In this document: piece by piece, positions 34,189 through 47,030 of the stretch
Layout: the number at the start of each line of letters is the position of its first letter
Numbering within the stretch: the stretch's first letter is position 1
Assembly: GCA_947034895.1 (NCBI GenBank)
Contig: OX344764.1
Span: forward strand, 16,988,001 to 17,052,000
Origin: Rhytidiadelphus loreus
Lineage: Eukaryota > Streptophyta > Bryopsida > Hypnales > Hylocomiaceae
Length of the DNA stretch: 64,000 bases
Direction: 5' to 3'
Translations under genes and position numbers: made by a program
The notes under the pieces: generated by a model
Seen by the model: the letters and a program-made list of their open reading frames with translations, nothing else
What the model was told of the DNA's origin: nothing
Databases searched by the model: none

Positions 34189-37100
34189 ATGAGTGGGAGT
34201 TCTGGTCCTCTCTGTCGACTGCCCGTTTCAAACTTGCGCTGTGGGCTCTGTTTTTCGAAGTGGCGATCGAGGGGATGGATGCGCCTGGAGTCTGCTGCGT
34301 CGCTCAATTCGCGTCGTTTTTTGGTTGACAATGGGTATGCGATTCGTTCTCTTACATGGCGTCCGTTTATCTATGCCTGTGATAAATTGGCCGATGCCTG
34401 TGCAAGTTCGGAGATTGTTGAGTTTTTGCTACTTAGGGTTGATTGATCCCTAGAGAGTCAAGAAGCTCCGAATTGAACCTCATGTATTTTTAGGAGTATG
34501 AAGACTTTCTTTTGTCCAATTGTTTCTTACAAAATTCGGACCGATCTTTACTGATGCTGGTAATGTAATTTTGGCTCCATCTAAATTATATTTTTCATGA
34601 TATGATAAATTGAATTGGAAATTTTTAAATCACAAGTCCTTGGTAATCACAGAGGGAAGCAAGTGCTGATGATGGTTCGAGATCAAGCGCTTATAATGTT
34701 GAAATGCTTATATTTATTGTGCAACTGCGGATTATGATAATTTATTTGGATCAGTGACAAGAATGCATGTACGTTCACGTGTTTTACCTTAATCCTCTGC
34801 TTTTGTTTTGTACGAATTTATTTTGATTCGGTGAAATTTTAGCATGGGATTGCACTCATCTCTGGAATTGGAAATGTGCAGGATGTTATTCGTGGTGCGA
34901 TTAACAAGACCTGTCGGAGGTGCTGGAATCCAGGCACTCCAAACAGATGAGGAGAGGCGGAGATTTCGCTCGAAATCACGAAATTACCCTCCACGAAGCC
35001 CTCCTGGCTCCAGGAACCCAGACTTGGAAGAAGACCTGCCGTTATTGAGAGGCACCTCACGAAGGTCAGTATTGCAACTCTTTAATCTGCTTGAAGGAGC
35101 TTGAAAAATAAGACATTTGTAGCCAGATGCATTGTCTGTTAGCAAGTCTTAAGGGACTAGGACTACCTTAATTAGTGCCGTAACTAATGATGACCGCTCA
35201 TTTGCTTCAAATGTGGAGGGCATTCGCATGTTCGAATTGTTCTTAATTCAATTGTGGCTTCATGAATTGTACGCCTATAATTCTGAAATTGGCATGCTAA
35301 GTGATTTTTTACAAAAATTCTTGGAAGGAGGATTTCGAAATACCTGCGACGGGACTGAATGCATGCTTTTTATGTATTTATTTTTGTATTCACTCCACAG
35401 GAGAGTCCATTTTGAAATATGGGTGTTGGAGAGGTTTTGAGTCTATTATGCCGAGATTTGAAGGAACGTTGGGGTGCTTGTTTCCCAGGGATCCGAATAT
35501 GGAAGTGGATGTTGGTTTCCCTCCATCACGTGATGATTTTTCAGCCAGAGATGAGGAGGACTATGAGGAGGATGACAGGCAACAACCTTGGTTTGATATA
35601 TCGAGAGGAATCAACCGCTACATTCTTGGAGGTACTTAAATATCCCTGATTGTGGACTCTCACAATTTGACTGGGCTCCAGTGACGTGAAAGAGACTTGT
35701 TAGTGCAATGTCGTCACTTTTTTTAGTTCTTGGTGCCTGGAAGATCCTATCTTTGCATGATTAGTAGGGACTTGCAGCGTTACTGACATGTAGAGAATCT
35801 TTTTATGTATCCTGTCCAAAATTCTGAACGCTTTGCAAAATATTGGGAACAAGTTCTGCCCTATAGGGATTCATTACAAGTACTGATCCTCAATTCTATC
35901 TTTGTTATCTATAGTTCTTATTGCTCGAAGTTGTTGACCTTTTGTGCAGGAATATTTGTTTTAGGGATGGGGGCAGGCATCACTGTTGATACAGTCCTCA
36001 ACGTGGAGCCCAATAATGTGGCTTCTCGTGAAGTGATAGATCGTCAAACTCCAAATCCAGATGTATGCATTGCCAATGGAATGAGCGCTATGGTGCTTGA
36101 CCAACGTCTCTTTATCTCATTCAATCCGTGAGTACACTCTCTCCTCTGCGGCATTAAATTTCTCGGTCATTATTCTCTTTCTTATGTGAGATCGTCCAAG
36201 TAATTACACCTAATAGTGAAGTTATTGTGGGCCTAACTAATTCTAGTGAGCATCTTTCCCTTTTAGAATTAGAAATATCTTTTTATCTTAAGGTAGTGAA
36301 CCCATTGGTGTGGAGTTCCCTTTCGTGTGGTTTGGAAAGTCACCCATTTACAATGCTAAGTGTCACTTAAACATGTGGCTTGTAAGAAATGAGATGTCTT
36401 GGGTTCTATCACAATCAAAGACATTTCTATGAGATATATCGTAGATGCAATCAACTCATGGTTCAATGTTACTCTTGTCTTGTCATTGGGACCCTAATAC
36501 TTCGAACTTCAATAATTCTTAACTGCATTCATTCCAAAACTCTTAAATATGCATTATTTGGATAATAGTATCTAAATACTACATGTTTTATTATGTTGGA
36601 GTAATCTCAATAATGGGTCAAGATTCACTAAAACAAATTTTTTATTCTAATAATGGATACAACTCAAAGAAGTTGAGAGCCACAAGTATGTGTCCCCTAG
36701 TTTAAAACAAAATGGGTTATCATAAAGTCATGTAAGATTCAATCCTTGGTACATTATATATTTGTTACAAATGAAACCTTACACATTACACCAAATTATA
36801 AAGAAACATTCATGATGTATATTCCTTTGTGATTGTGCTTTAACTATGGAAGGATGAGGCCTATCACCAAGGTAGTACACTCTTTTTGGTCATTTGTAGC
36901 ATTTCAAGGTTAAGGTGTAGTGCAAGAATTCCATGTTTTTCTTGAATTTGACACTAGCATGTGAATGCCAGGTTCAATGTCTATGTATCCCAAACGGAGG
37001 TGAAGCCAGGATGCGTCTTGCGGCAAAGCAATTGGAGTGTGTTGGAAGCAAGGGGCTTGATAACCTCAGACGAAGTTCGTGATTGCAAACGAAACATGAA

Positions 37101-37245
37101 CACATTTGGATTTGTAGGTGACCTTCGTCAAGCCCCAGAGATTTCGTGTGTGTACCATAGTGAAACTGCTGAAAACCAATTTCTGAAGGATCCTTCCAAG
37201 GCCACTCTTGGTGATGGATTCCAACCGAAGGACATTGTGGAGTGA
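34189..37245 (+). CDS. DUF3172-like membrane protein, probably plastid-targeted
   Basis: Five coding exons (34189-34334, 34882-35064, 35489-35631, 35950-36127, 36972-37245) give 307 residues in one frame with GT-AG introns. The N-terminus up to about residue 60 is rich in Ser, Arg and Leu, as in chloroplast transit peptides. A Pro/Arg-rich and then acidic linker follows (DEEDYEEDD), and then a single hydrophobic segment around residues 154-175 (ILGGIFVLGMGAGI). The conserved domain contains NVASREVIDRQTPNPDVC, GMSAMVLDQRLFISFNPFNV and PGCVLRQSNW, with paired cysteines. From memory this matches DUF3172, a cyanobacterial and plant family without an established function. An in-frame upstream ATG at 34093 would add 32 residues; I prefer 34189 because it begins the transit-like segment. 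Exon 1 is the least certain. Confidence 0.78.
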
Positions 37246-37326
37246 AACACCAACTTGTACTTCAATCTTTTAAGTGGAGATTTGTAAAGGAATTCATAGT
37301 ATGGATTGTACCATAATGAGGGAGTA

Positions 37327-38030
37327 GATGATTTAGATGACAACGCAATTAGAAACTTGTGTAACTATTTCAAAACCTAGGCTATGACTTGTGTGATTTG
37401 TTTTTACTAATTTGACTCAAAGACAACTTCATATTATCTTGTATACAAGTATGACCCTCTTTCCAAATGTTGTGTCTTGATCAACTTTGTATGTTTGTAC
37501 TTGTGGTTTGGAAGATTGATGGATTGAAGCGTTCGCAACACCCTAAACCCTAAAAATATAAGTAAAGAAAATCACTCTAAGCTCTAGAAACAAGGAAAAG
37601 TTCATTAACTCTATAAAGATGTTGATAAATGAATGATTTTACTATTAATTTTAGAAACAAAGAATGCATCTAATGGTTCAATAATTGGAGCGCTTTTGTG
37701 ATTACCTTGGTCATAGGGGGTTTGTGTTTTTCCAATGTTAAATTCATATTATCATAAATAAATGATTTATATGACTACGGTGAATAGAAACTTGTGTAAT
37801 TGCCTCAATTTTTAGAATGTGAATTTTGTGATTTAATTTTTTATTGTTGATTTGACTTGAGACAATTTACAACTTTATATTATCTTGCTTGTAAGTATGA
37901 CCTTCTTTCCAATTCTCTATCTTTTATCTACTTTGTATGTGCATATTTGTAATTGTGGAAGATTCATTGATGGTTGTTTGAGAGTATAGTATTTACAAAT
38001 TGTGAAGCGCTGAAAGCACCCTAAACCAAA
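37327..38030. repeat. Tandem duplication of the DUF3172-like gene's 3' flank
   Basis: About 37327-37550 and 37760-38030 are diverged direct copies. Shared landmarks in the same order are AGAAACTTGTGTAA (37351 and 37786), a TTTGTTTTTACTAATTTGACT-like block, CATATTATCTTG...AAGTATGACC, and a final CACCCTAAACC. The offset grows from about 435 to 475 bases, so small indels followed the duplication. Confidence 0.6.
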
Positions 38031-41000
38031 ACACCAGGAAAAAACAACATTGTGAGCACTAAATTCTAAAAATTAGGAAAAGCACCCTTAATCCTAAAAC
38101 TTTAACCCTAAATCAGACACAATACTTTCGTAACCAACACCTCTAAATCATATGTACAAAAGTGCTTACAAATGCTTATAATTTAGAAGTAATGTAAAAC
38201 AAGATGAGACCATATGTGAATGTCTGAGAAATTTTGAATGTCAAATGTATAGTAACTAGGTGGGAAGGTCATGCAATTTGGAAGGTCAAGCAAGAATCAT
38301 TTAGCAATAATTTTTTATAATTTATTATATAAATTAATGTAGTACTAAACAACTAAAAGAATTTTAAAACATGTGATATATCTTTCAAAAAAACTATGTC
38401 CATTGGTACAAAGCCTACCAAATTCTTCTAGTTCATTGGTGTAAAACTGTATCAAATTTATCTTTTTGAGGGTGGACTCTTTATTGATATTTTCGCTACT
38501 TTAGCCCCCTACAATATTGTGGTGTTTTGAGACCTAATATTCTAGTGTTTTGAGGCCAATATTGCTTTGAAATACTTATATCCAAAGCAAGGCCAAAATC
38601 TTCATCTATATTTGTTTTCTAACAAAGCCAACCATAAAATCATTTTGTTAACCTACTCAAGTTCATCCTATCAAAAAATTTAATTGCCCCCCACCCCAAG
38701 TGCAAATTCAATGTGCCTAGACTTCAAAAAGTAGGCTTCTCGATCTAGCCCTACTCAAAGGTAAAGTTCATCCCTTTCAACATTTTTTGGAGAAAAATAC
38801 TTATATTCTAAAATTGTGCAATTTAGCCAATATGTTGAAAAATGGGTTGAGAATATATGAAAAAATACTAATAATTTTTTAAAATTCATCTTAACACTTT
38901 AAACCCTAAAGTCTCAACACACTTTCTAGTATTTTTTACCTTAAAAAACAGTGAAAATTGCTTTTTCTAATGCATTGATTGAGAAAGTGTCCAAGATATG
39001 GAATACATCTTAAAACATATTGTAATGCGACTATGTTCCAAAATTTGACAATAAATGGTCTAATTTTTGCAAAGAAGTAAGAAAAAATTCAAAAATTCAA
39101 AAATCTCTAATTTCTATGTAGATTTCTAGCACAATGTGAGCTCCAAAACATAGGCGGCTCTCCAAGACATGGACAATTGCATACAACTCTAGCATCTAGT
39201 TCAAAATTCATAAAATTCATGTACCTTGCTAATCAACTTGTAAACTTAACCCCTAAGTGCCTAAGCCTTTCCAAGTGTGTTTTTCCCATGAAAAAAGAAT
39301 ATGGGCTTATAGTTATCTCCATTGAAACAAAATGATTTTTTTTCAAAATCTAACCGTATGGATGTTTAAAGAGCTTGCTTATTAGTCTGTACACCAATTT
39401 TGAGTGCAAAATTCTATAAGAGTTGTGAGATTATAATAAGAGAAATGTATGTTTTCTATTTTTAATATGTTGTCCCTCTCCACAATGTTTCAGAAATTTG
39501 CACATAAAAGCTTTTTGGGATTAGAAGTGACATGAACAACTACAAATTGTGTTAGCACACTAAAATACCCTTTCAAAAAACTTAATATCACTTGAAAAGC
39601 TATTAAACTCATTACACAATCCACCTTGCAATTGTTGAGATGCAATTTTTTTAATAATTATAATTCACAAATAACTCCAAATCAACACTTGCTTGTTTAA
39701 ATTTTCAATGGTGAAAATTATGAAAACACTTTACTCTTTCGATTGGGACCATTTTCAAAGCAAATGAATAAGTGGAAGTTTTTAGATCTCAAATCAAGTG
39801 AAATTGCTCAAAGTTGAAAAATGAAATAAAATTAACAAGCTTTACTCTTCCATTAACGGACATAAATGGCTTTGGAGACCTCTCAACACTCAAATATGTA
39901 CCTTTTTCAGTGAAAAATGAAAGTTTTGAATAGTTAACCCTAAAAACTGCCCAAAAAAAATTTTAAAACAGGCAAACGAATTTAACTGCCCACTTCAAAA
40001 TGAGCCTGAAATTTCAGATCGACCATATATGGTTGATGAGGCAGTTAGGGGTTAAGCTTAGAACAAGCAACAATTGCGACATACATGTAGTCCATCCAAA
40101 CAAGCTGTAGTAGAGAAACGTAGAGCCACATTAGAAAAAAGTAGCAAAGTTGAAATTTGAGAGAAATTAGAGAAGGACAACTAATGTATTACTTCATGTT
40201 TAATATAACTTCTTCTTCCTCTCTGTGGCATTGCTCTTCTTCTATGCTAGCAAATTTGAAGCACTCAAAACTCAATGACTTTGACAAGAACTTCCTTTTT
40301 AAGTGTACATAAGTGAATCAATTTTTTTGCTTGCTTGTTATCATGTAAGTGAGCAATTTCAGAAATAGGAAATTTAGAGTGTCTAATTGCAATCACTTCT
40401 TCCATGATATGGTAGCTACATGGGTGAGGCATTGATGAGTAGCTATAGAAATTTTACTAAAATTGAGGTGATTGCACAAGCAAGTATTGCCAAAGTGAGA
40501 AGTCATGGAAGAGTTAGGGTGGAAATCTAGACCAAGAATATGCTAATTTTGCAGAATTTGTTTGTTTCTTGTGCTTGTTACTTTATTTAGGTGTTGCAAA
40601 TTGAAGTCGTGCTTTTACAGTGGTCAAAATTTTTACAAATTTTACCAATTGCACGCTTCATGTGGACATTGTGACTTTTGTTGGAAAATGGCGTTTCCCT
40701 TATTTATTAAAATTTCCAATGTCAAAGCTCTTGTGGGCAATTTGTACACATTCTAGTTTCTATTTTTGTGATTCTCCAATATAAAAAAAGTTTCAACTCC
40801 AATACTCCTATCTTGCTCCAACATCTAGACCAAACCTTGCCCTAGGGAAAGTCAATACAAACAAATTTGCCCCATCTCTCCGATTTTTGCAAAAAGTCAC
40901 ATAACTTGTGAACTAAAGGTCCATTTTACATTAAAAAAGTAATATGTTCTTAAAGTTCTTGGAAAACTTGATGTGGTAAAAGTTTCATAAAAATGTGGTG

Positions 41001-41345
41001 CAAATTGAGACTAAATAAGATTGCCCAAAATCAATTTTGTTCCATGTAGGGACAATGGGACTTTAGGGGTTAAGGACCAAGGAGTAGTCTATATTTCCAA
41101 AAATGTAAAGATGTATTATAAAATGCAATAATAATTTAATGATGACTTTCAAACAATGGCTATAAAGTATAATCTATAGATTATATCCGTATTATTAGAT
41201 CAACTAGTTCACAAACCAATATTTTTGAATAAAATTTGAAGCCAAAAATTAAAAATCTTTTTTAAATCAATTATAGATTAATATTTGAACTTCTCACAAG
41301 AATTTTTTCCCTTTAAGTTCAAATTTCAAAATGTAAAGTTCTCAT
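38031..41345. other. AT-rich intergenic DNA, no gene seen
   Basis: Uniformly AT-rich DNA with only one open frame above 60 codons (40562-40756), which is hydrophobic and without context. No element ends recognised. Confidence 0.55.
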
Positions 41346-41347
41346 TA

Positions 41348-41609
41348 GGGGAGATTTCAATCTTTAAGAGACTTTGAGTTCTCTAGAGTTCCCGGGTTGT
41401 GAGAACTCTACTGCAATAATTGGGCGACGTGGTAGAGATACTGCCACATTGAGTATTATTATTTAATTATTATTTAAATGTTTTTTATTAAATAAAATAA
41501 AACATTATTTTTTTTTAATTTTTTTAATTTTTTAATTTTTTAATAATCTGACTGTACAACAGTAAGGGGAACTCAACTAAAACAATCTCTTAGAGGCCAA
41601 AATCTCCCC
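41348..41609. mobile_element. TA-inserted MITE, family A copy A1 (262 bp)
   Basis: TA dinucleotides flank the element (41346-41347, 41610-41611). The ends are inverted repeats GGGGAGATTT...; the similarity continues through AAGAGA and AGTTGAGTT words. The interior shares GTACAGTCAGA (reverse strand) and GGGAACTC...AGTCTCTTAAA with copy A2 at 60882-61127. TA duplication points to the mariner/Stowaway group by inference. No coding capacity. Confidence 0.75.
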
Positions 41610-42051
41610 TAATGAATCATATTGATATTTAAAGATTTTATTTTACTTTTTCATTCAAATTGTTTTGGAAGGGTCATTTTTTAAATTGAAAAAGTTTCTT
41701 CATAAGGTCAACTCTACTAGTACCTTTTGAATTATAGAATGCTTCCAAAGCAAAGTCTTCAAAATCTATACCAAACAAACTTTAAAGAGCTAATGCAAGA
41801 ATCTTCAAAAAAATTCATGTGGAGATAAAGATATGAGGATATGAAGTAGTGGCCTAGAGTGCCTTTTCTATTCTCAAAAAATTCACCCAAAATCCTACAC
41901 TTGATCATTTTTTAACCAAATTGCACAAACAAATTTAAAAGGAAAAATCATCTAGAGTCTCTTTATTGTTCACAAACTATTAGTGAGGTTTGCATTTAAA
42001 TTTTTCTATAAATTTAGTTGTAGAAGCTACTTTGTGGACTTATGGTCCTTT

Positions 42052-42223
42052 CACTAGTAGAAAACTATGTTAGAGTCAACAAAATCCAGATGACATTTTT
42101 ATTGACTACAACATAGTTTTCAGAAATTTGTGTTCACTGCAACGTAAATTTCTAAAAATTGTGTTGTAGTCAACAAAAATGTCATCTAGATTTTGTTGAT
42201 TGTAACATAGTTTTCTTCTAGTG
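42052..42223. mobile_element. CACTA-type palindromic MITE, 172 bp
   Basis: The element starts CACTAGTAGAAAACTATGTT and its right end read in reverse is CACTAGAAGAAAACTATGTT. Nearly the whole element is one palindrome, with arms of about 75-80 bases. It is flanked by TTT on both sides (42049-42051, 42224-42226), matching the 3-bp duplication of CACTA elements. The termini differ from the 2.2-kb CACTA element at 30107, so it belongs to another family. Confidence 0.82.
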
Positions 42224-42226
42224 TTT

Positions 42227-45200
42227 AGGAATTAAAAGGTTAAAAAAATTATAATGTAGAAGGTAGTACTTGACAAAAGAAAAAACTAAATAGCTAATAA
42301 TTTACACAAGAATTTGAGAATTATTAATCCTAACAGTGAAGATGTTCTAGTAAACAATAGCTATCCTTATTTTTTATTTAAATTTTGAAAGTCTCAAAAT
42401 TTAGTTCAAAAAACAACCACATGTTTTTTCTACTTTCATTGCCTACAAAACTAAACTCCTTATAACCTTCACCTCATTATTTGGAATTAGATAGTTCCAA
42501 TGTTTTTGATTGGATATCAATCTAAACAATCAAATAAGATTGCTTAATATATTTTTATAAAATATTTTTAGCTACCCACTTTGACTTAGAGATTAAAAAA
42601 ACTTATACCTTTGTGTTTTTTATTGGAATGATGTGAAAACAAGAGCTTCACAGTGCCGCCACTATAAGTTTCCATGTTGAATTCTCACAAGAAAACACCA
42701 TTGATAGATCTATAATTAAGTGAATCGTCTATGTTTGCCTTCATGCGTTGAGTATGTGGTTGATTATTTCAAGCTTAAGGTTTGATAACTTTGATTATCT
42801 GAACTTAGTTTCATGAACCTCTCTTCTAACCTAATTAGATAGTAATGGTAACAATGAACTATGTTGCCGCCCTCCATCGAGAGTGGCTTGAATCCAAATC
42901 ATCGCTGAAAAGGGTGCCACCATGAGCCTCAACGAACTAGTGTTGCATTGTAGCCATGGAGCTCGTAGGGTCAACAAAGACAAAACACCTAGGAGATCGA
43001 AAGGACTAGTAAATATCAATCTTCCCGCATGCACCTCCCCAAATCCTAATAATCTATTTGTACGGGATTGCATTGTAGTCCATCCGTTGGCATTCAATAT
43101 GGTGTCTCCAAAGAGAAAACCCGCCTACCTTAAACATGATGTAATCATTGTCAGGTTTGTGGTTGATCTCCCTTCTTTGGAACACCATGAACTTTGGATC
43201 CATGAACTTGAAAATAGGATCACTGCTAGGGTTTCTAAATTGATAGAGTGACTTCTCAAAAAGAAAAGAAATCATTTTCAATATCAAAATCAAGTTTTAA
43301 AGGAGAAAAGCTTAAAGTATGGAAATACATTCAATAATGTACCACTTTTTAGTATTAACTAAGCCATAAACAATTTTTAAAAAACTAAAATATCTTAAAG
43401 TAGCATCAATAAAGTTGCACACAAAAAACGGATGAAAATCATCCAGTCTTGAATATGCAAAAAGCGTCCATCCAGGGCTAATAATAGGAAGCATAGGAAA
43501 CACGGATTTGAACTCTTCTAGGAGAGCACCTTCTTCCTCGTTGGAGAGAGAGATTGGTTATTAGGGTTTTGTTTTAGTCGTGAAGTTTGAGTGTAGCTGA
43601 TTTGTTTGCCTTTGAGGCAAGAGCTCAATAGCTCAATAGCAACGTTTTGGTGGCAATGTCGATTCGATGTTGATGCAATGGCGGCAGGGGTAGCTCCTCT
43701 CACGATGCGATCTTTTACGTATTCAGCACAGGGTTTAATTGTCGGCATTTGTTATTGACTGTGCATCATCTTCCCATGGTATGTATGTACTTTCTTTCAC
43801 TTCTCCATGCTTGACTTGTTTTAGTATCCGAAGGGAACCTTCACTTTTAGATCTAAGGCGTTTCATAAGAGCATATAGTTAAGCAAGTCGTAGTGTAGGA
43901 CGAGTTTAGTGCAGTATTGTCTCAATGAGTGGATCTTCTACGAAAGAACAACACTTTGACGTTCGAGAAAGTCGAGATTATGAGATATATCAATGCTTTC
44001 CATACACAATAAAGTGTTCGCCATGTCTACAGACAGAGTCTTCATTGAGGTTATGTGTGTGTATAGTGCATGGAATTTGTTTGTGACAGATGCGCAAGGA
44101 CCAACTCTCAGTCCGAGGTTACGGACTCTGAGAATGTGTGTGCCAATGTATGTTCCACTCGTATCGTGATTTTATTTCCACACTTACTGTGGCTTTTGAG
44201 AGTTGGTCTTTCAACTCGAAATATCACCATTACGTTGACGAAGTTAACGTGAATCTAACAGGACATCAGATCAATATCAAAGCAATGTGAAGAAAGCAAT
44301 GTGAAGTAATGAAATTGTTGAATTGATATCTACTTAATATGAACTTCGTAGTTGTTAATGCAACATCCGGTTAATGCTAATGATACTAACAGCACACCAA
44401 CATTAAGTTAGCACCATTTGTGTTACGAGAATTAACTTGGCATTAATTCAACATTTCTGAGGACTATATGAATCTAATGCTTAGTAAATTAACATTGAGA
44501 ACTTTCATGATGTTTGGATATTTGTGTGAATTGAATGAGTTCCATGATCTATTCTCAGACTGACTAGTCTCACACTGCTTGGCTCCATTGCAGCTAGTCG
44601 GCAGGAGTTGCATGGCGGTACGATTTGTGCGTGTTCTTCGTCCAAGGTTCGCTTGCATCTGAACTGGATACTAAGCAACTGGATACTAAGCTGTATTATA
44701 TGCTTAGTAGCATTTTATTTGAAGCCTTTGCCATTTGCCATCCATTTAGGGGAGAAGTAAACTTGTGCTCACATAAGCCACTCATTTGGTAATAATCTGT
44801 GTTGTGTTCAGGTGACGGTTGGTGCATCATCTCTCTCAAACAATTGCCCTGCAAGACTCTACCAGTGTAGGATTTGAAATTTGGGATACGGCAAGCCAAG
44901 GACAGTATGCCGTATAGGACACCATTAGGGACCTGATCCCATCCCCTGTTATATGCTTTGATCCTCGCTAGCAAGAGCAACTCATCTATTCATGCACTTG
45001 GTTGAATTTATCAACAAGTGGTGTAAGCATGACTTGGCTAAATGCCTAGGGTCATCAATCTTTGAATTTGAATGGAAATGGGGTTGTCTATGTCACTTAC
45101 AATGACCTACAACCTCCTACTAAAATGCACAAGAAAATCATATATATTGATAAAAATTCCATCTTATGTGTAGTAATATAATGCTCATATAGTGCATTTG

Positions 45201-46795
45201 TTGAAATGCTTAAAGTGGTGCAAATAGTATCCTCAACCTAGGTAACGAATCATTTGTCATGCTTACAAGTGAGTTTGTCGTTTATGGGAATTGAGGAAGT
45301 GAGTTTGTCATTTATGGGAATTGAGGATTTGTATTTCAGTAGAAGTGTCGTTGGCTCTCAAGGTTACTGACCTCCATTATTACATTGTGACAGGTATGCC
45401 TCATGAGCAAGCGCCCTTGTACAGGGGTGCATCAACGGCGGTGGTAGTGCATGTCATCATTAACTCGGAGAATTTCCAGATAGCTCAGTTTTGGGTAAAG
45501 GTCAGTTTTATAAATTACACTGATCTCCCTATTCCTTAGACTACACGGAAGTTTTTCAATGCAGAAGCGCATTAGGAATACTTTTGTGTGATCTTCTGTT
45601 ACAGAGAATCGGAGTTTAATTACATGAAAGCTCGGTGGCAATCTATTACTAAATGATGCAGAAATTGACCTTCTTGCAAGCCAATAGAAATTGCAGAAAG
45701 ACAGTACTCCGGTCATCGTAATGCCTTCGGTCGGAAAAAAGTCGATCTGAAAGTCAGCGTCCAGTTTCTCACGAAGCAAGCATTTGCTAGCAATTAGCGC
45801 ACTACTACCTGCAGTGTGTTTGTCTTAGTTTTATTCTCGTTTTTGACAGTCCATTCGGACCTGATCCATTGAGATCAATCTTATCAGTGCTATAGTACCC
45901 CGTTGTGGGGGAGAGATCATGGAATTATCGCAGATGTACAGAGTGCTTTTGGTTGAACCTGCAGGAAGCACAGGAAGATGTTGAAAGTAATGTCATTTTT
46001 TTTTATCAAAACGTCAGCAAAGACTTCTGACAATGTGAACCAAACATTTGAGGTAAGTGCCATATCATTGGCTTCTAGAATACCTATAACTTATTGAATT
46101 ATCTGTAAACTTGAATTTGACTTGCCTGTTAGCCACTTTGTGACAATAATCCTCAAGCATTCAAGTGCATACATTGGGTCGAGAAATTCCTTGTCCAAGG
46201 TCGATCAGTGTCGCAGAACGCACCCCCCACCCCACATGCCTGAAATGTTTGTGATAACTTATTTTGACAGGAGATTGCCAAGATGTTGCCTCGGGGACAA
46301 TGAAGCCTGTCGAGGCATTGCAAGAATTTGGTAATCGTAGTTACATATTTTTACCAGTGTACTAGTTTGCTGCTTTTGTTGTGTACATAAATATTATAAG
46401 CTACTCCCTTGGTTGGATTCCCTGCATCAAGCTGCAGAGACCAACAATATCGTTTTACAGATAGAGATGCCTTTGGTCTCACCCGTGTTCCATAATCATG
46501 TTAGAAGTTAAGAATCAGGGTTTAGGGTTTATAAGAAATGGTCTCCAATGCTTGTTCTTCAGACCCAGACTGTCTCTATTTGTAGAAAATTTATATGAAA
46601 TACATTCTTTATTGAAATAATATTTTGGATTTGCTTACAAAAAGTTTTGCCCATGCATGAGAGGCTTTGGGGGGTCTTTAATTAATCACCCCAGTAGAGT
46701 AGGTCAGGTCACTAATTGTGGCAGTTTTGGGGTTGCTTTCCTCATTGGGTGGCATTCATTTGTGAGACAATTAAAGTACTAGGTCCATAACATGC
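42227..46795. other. Mixed-composition intergenic DNA with unassigned open frames
   Basis: Composition becomes more even from about 42640 to 46350. Open frames include 42922-43251 (plus, 109 codons, with the minus-strand frame 42831-43097 opposite it), 43518-43748 (minus), 44696-44980 (minus, 94 codons), 45321-45539 (plus) and 46122-46334 (plus). None shows a motif I recognise, and I could not join them by splicing. They may be remnants of decayed genes or transposons, or chance. Confidence 0.3.
45269..45328. repeat. 30-bp tandem duplicate
   Basis: Two adjacent 30-base copies beginning GTGAGTTTGTC and ending GGGAATTGAGGA differ at only two positions. Confidence 0.85.
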
Positions 46796-46799
46796 TTGG

Positions 46800-47030
46800 G
46801 CTGTAACAGCATCCTTGAACACAGGTGTATTTTGCTTTCTCATTGCTCCAGTAATGTACAAATAGTGTACATTCCAGGAGGTGGATGCTTTGAATTACCA
46901 TTGCATTTCAACTTCAAAAATTCATATCTAATTCCACGAAGCTCCAGAAATGGCTTGGGTTCCATTCACTGAAAAGTATTTCAAAAATTTCAAGAAGTCT
47001 AACCTCCCCCAATTAATTTTCAGCTCTTCA
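46800..47030 (-). repeat. Dispersed repeat family E, copy E1 (inverted relative to E2)
   Basis: Read on the minus strand, this block matches 56830-57060 over its length. Shared words in order include TTTTCAGTGAAT/TTTTCAGTAAAT, TTTTTGAAGTTGAAA, GTACACT...GTACATT, GAAAGCAAAAT and CCTGTGT. Probably an old non-coding transposon; its ends are not clear. Confidence 0.6.

Noticed and set aside
35401..35488. Extension of the third DUF3172-like exon upstream to an acceptor at 35400
   Set aside because: That acceptor needs a phase-1 junction, whereas exon 2 ends in phase 2; the acceptor at 35488 fits the phase and has a good pyrimidine tract.
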